Below, piece by piece: positions 6,533 to 6,786 of a stretch of DNA of 6,786 bases. Position numbers and translations under genes: made by a program. The first letter of the stretch is position 1, and each line of letters starts with the position of its first letter. The DNA is taken from positions 1 through 6,786 of the forward strand of contig JARICQ010000106.1 in NCBI GenBank assembly GCA_029264075.1. The letters are read 5' to 3'. The stretch is from Tissierellaceae bacterium (GTDB lineage Bacteria > Bacillota > Clostridia > Tissierellales > Tissierellaceae). The notes beneath the pieces are model-generated. The model made no database searches, was not told the origin of the DNA, and saw nothing but the letters and a program-made list of their open reading frames with translations.

Positions 6533-6786
6533 TTATTCTAAAAAACCTTCTAATATCTTATTTTCTGCTTCTTCTTCAGTAAGTCCTAAAGTCATCAGCT
6601 TAATCAATTGATCTGATGCTATTCTTCCTATCGTAGCTTCGTGAATAAGCTGTGCACCGGGATGCAGGGCTGTAACTTCTGGAACTGAAGATACTTGACC
6701 TTGATCCATTATAATGGAATCACACTCTATATGGCCTCTACAGTCTTCTTCACCATTCATTACTAGATGGATTAACTGTTTGGATT
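6533..6786 (-). CDS. SufB/SufD-family Fe-S cluster assembly scaffold, C-terminal part, cut by window edge
   Basis: The last 84 codons of a SufB/SufD-family protein; the reading frame stays open to base 6786, so the ATG at 6758-6760 is internal and not the start. Seen: HLVMNGEEDCRGHIECDSI, then SSVPEVTALHP, HEATIGRI, and DQLIKLMTLGLTEEEAE close to the C-terminus. Family knowledge: this is the conserved end of the SufBD beta-helix core, with the HEA(T/A)IG segment followed by a helix that contacts the SufC ATPase. The protein assembles Fe-S clusters with SufC in the cytoplasm. The form with CRGHIECD and a short tail resembles the single SufB-like protein of minimal two-gene SUF systems in anaerobes, but the shared C-terminus does not separate SufB from SufD with certainty. 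A sufC gene would be expected upstream, outside the window. The gene ends in TAA at 6533-6535 without a clear intrinsic terminator. Confidence 0.9.
   Translation of the reverse strand, partial: SKQLIHLVMNGEEDCRGHIECDSIIMDQGQVSSVPEVTALHPGAQLIHEATIGRIASDQLIKLMTLGLTEEEAENKILEGFLE

Noticed and set aside
6533..6760. A separate 75-residue protein starting at the ATG at 6758-6760
   Set aside because: The frame stays open upstream to the window end (residues KQLIHLV before the Met) and the sequence matches the C-terminus of a longer SufB/SufD protein, so this ATG is internal.

Overview
The window looks like a chromosomal piece of a low-GC Gram-positive anaerobe (Firmicutes, in the Clostridia/Halanaerobiales range). 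This is inferred from the AT-rich sequence, the strong AAGGAGG ribosome binding sites, a SufB/SufD protein resembling the single short type of minimal SUF systems, and the style of the large soluble hybrid kinase. The genus cannot be fixed from the sequence. All five genes lie on the minus strand and coding density is high. No RNA gene, mobile element or CRISPR array was seen.

Layout in the direction of transcription (right to left): (1) the C-terminal end of a SufB/SufD-family Fe-S cluster assembly scaffold, cut by the right edge of the window; (2) a six-helix DUF3159-type membrane protein of unknown function; (3) a 105-base gap holding a perfect 9-bp inverted repeat that surrounds a candidate extended -10 promoter; (4) a 1287-residue cytoplasmic hybrid histidine kinase, PAS-PAS-GAF-PAS-PAS-HisKA-HATPase-REC-HPt; (5) a 383-residue response regulator overlapping the kinase by an ATGA junction, with a receiver domain, a degenerate HD-type middle region and an HD-GYP-associated C-terminal domain; (6) a 209-base gap with an imperfect inverted repeat; (7) the N-terminal part of a fasciclin-domain lipoprotein, cut by the left edge.

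The central unit is the kinase-regulator pair. Together they carry every residue of a four-step phosphorelay: H694 to D991 to H1145 in the kinase, then D55 in the regulator. The regulator has no DNA-binding domain, and its HD region has lost the metal-binding His-Asp pair. The output is therefore more likely protein-protein signalling than transcription or c-di-GMP hydrolysis. The flanking genes are co-directional, but nothing in the sequence ties them functionally to the relay.

The most interesting points are the complete relay ending in an apparently catalytically dead HD output, the palindrome sitting on the kinase promoter region, and related CCTGA/TCAGG inverted repeats upstream of both the kinase and the lipoprotein. 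I found no clear evidence of a wholly new system.
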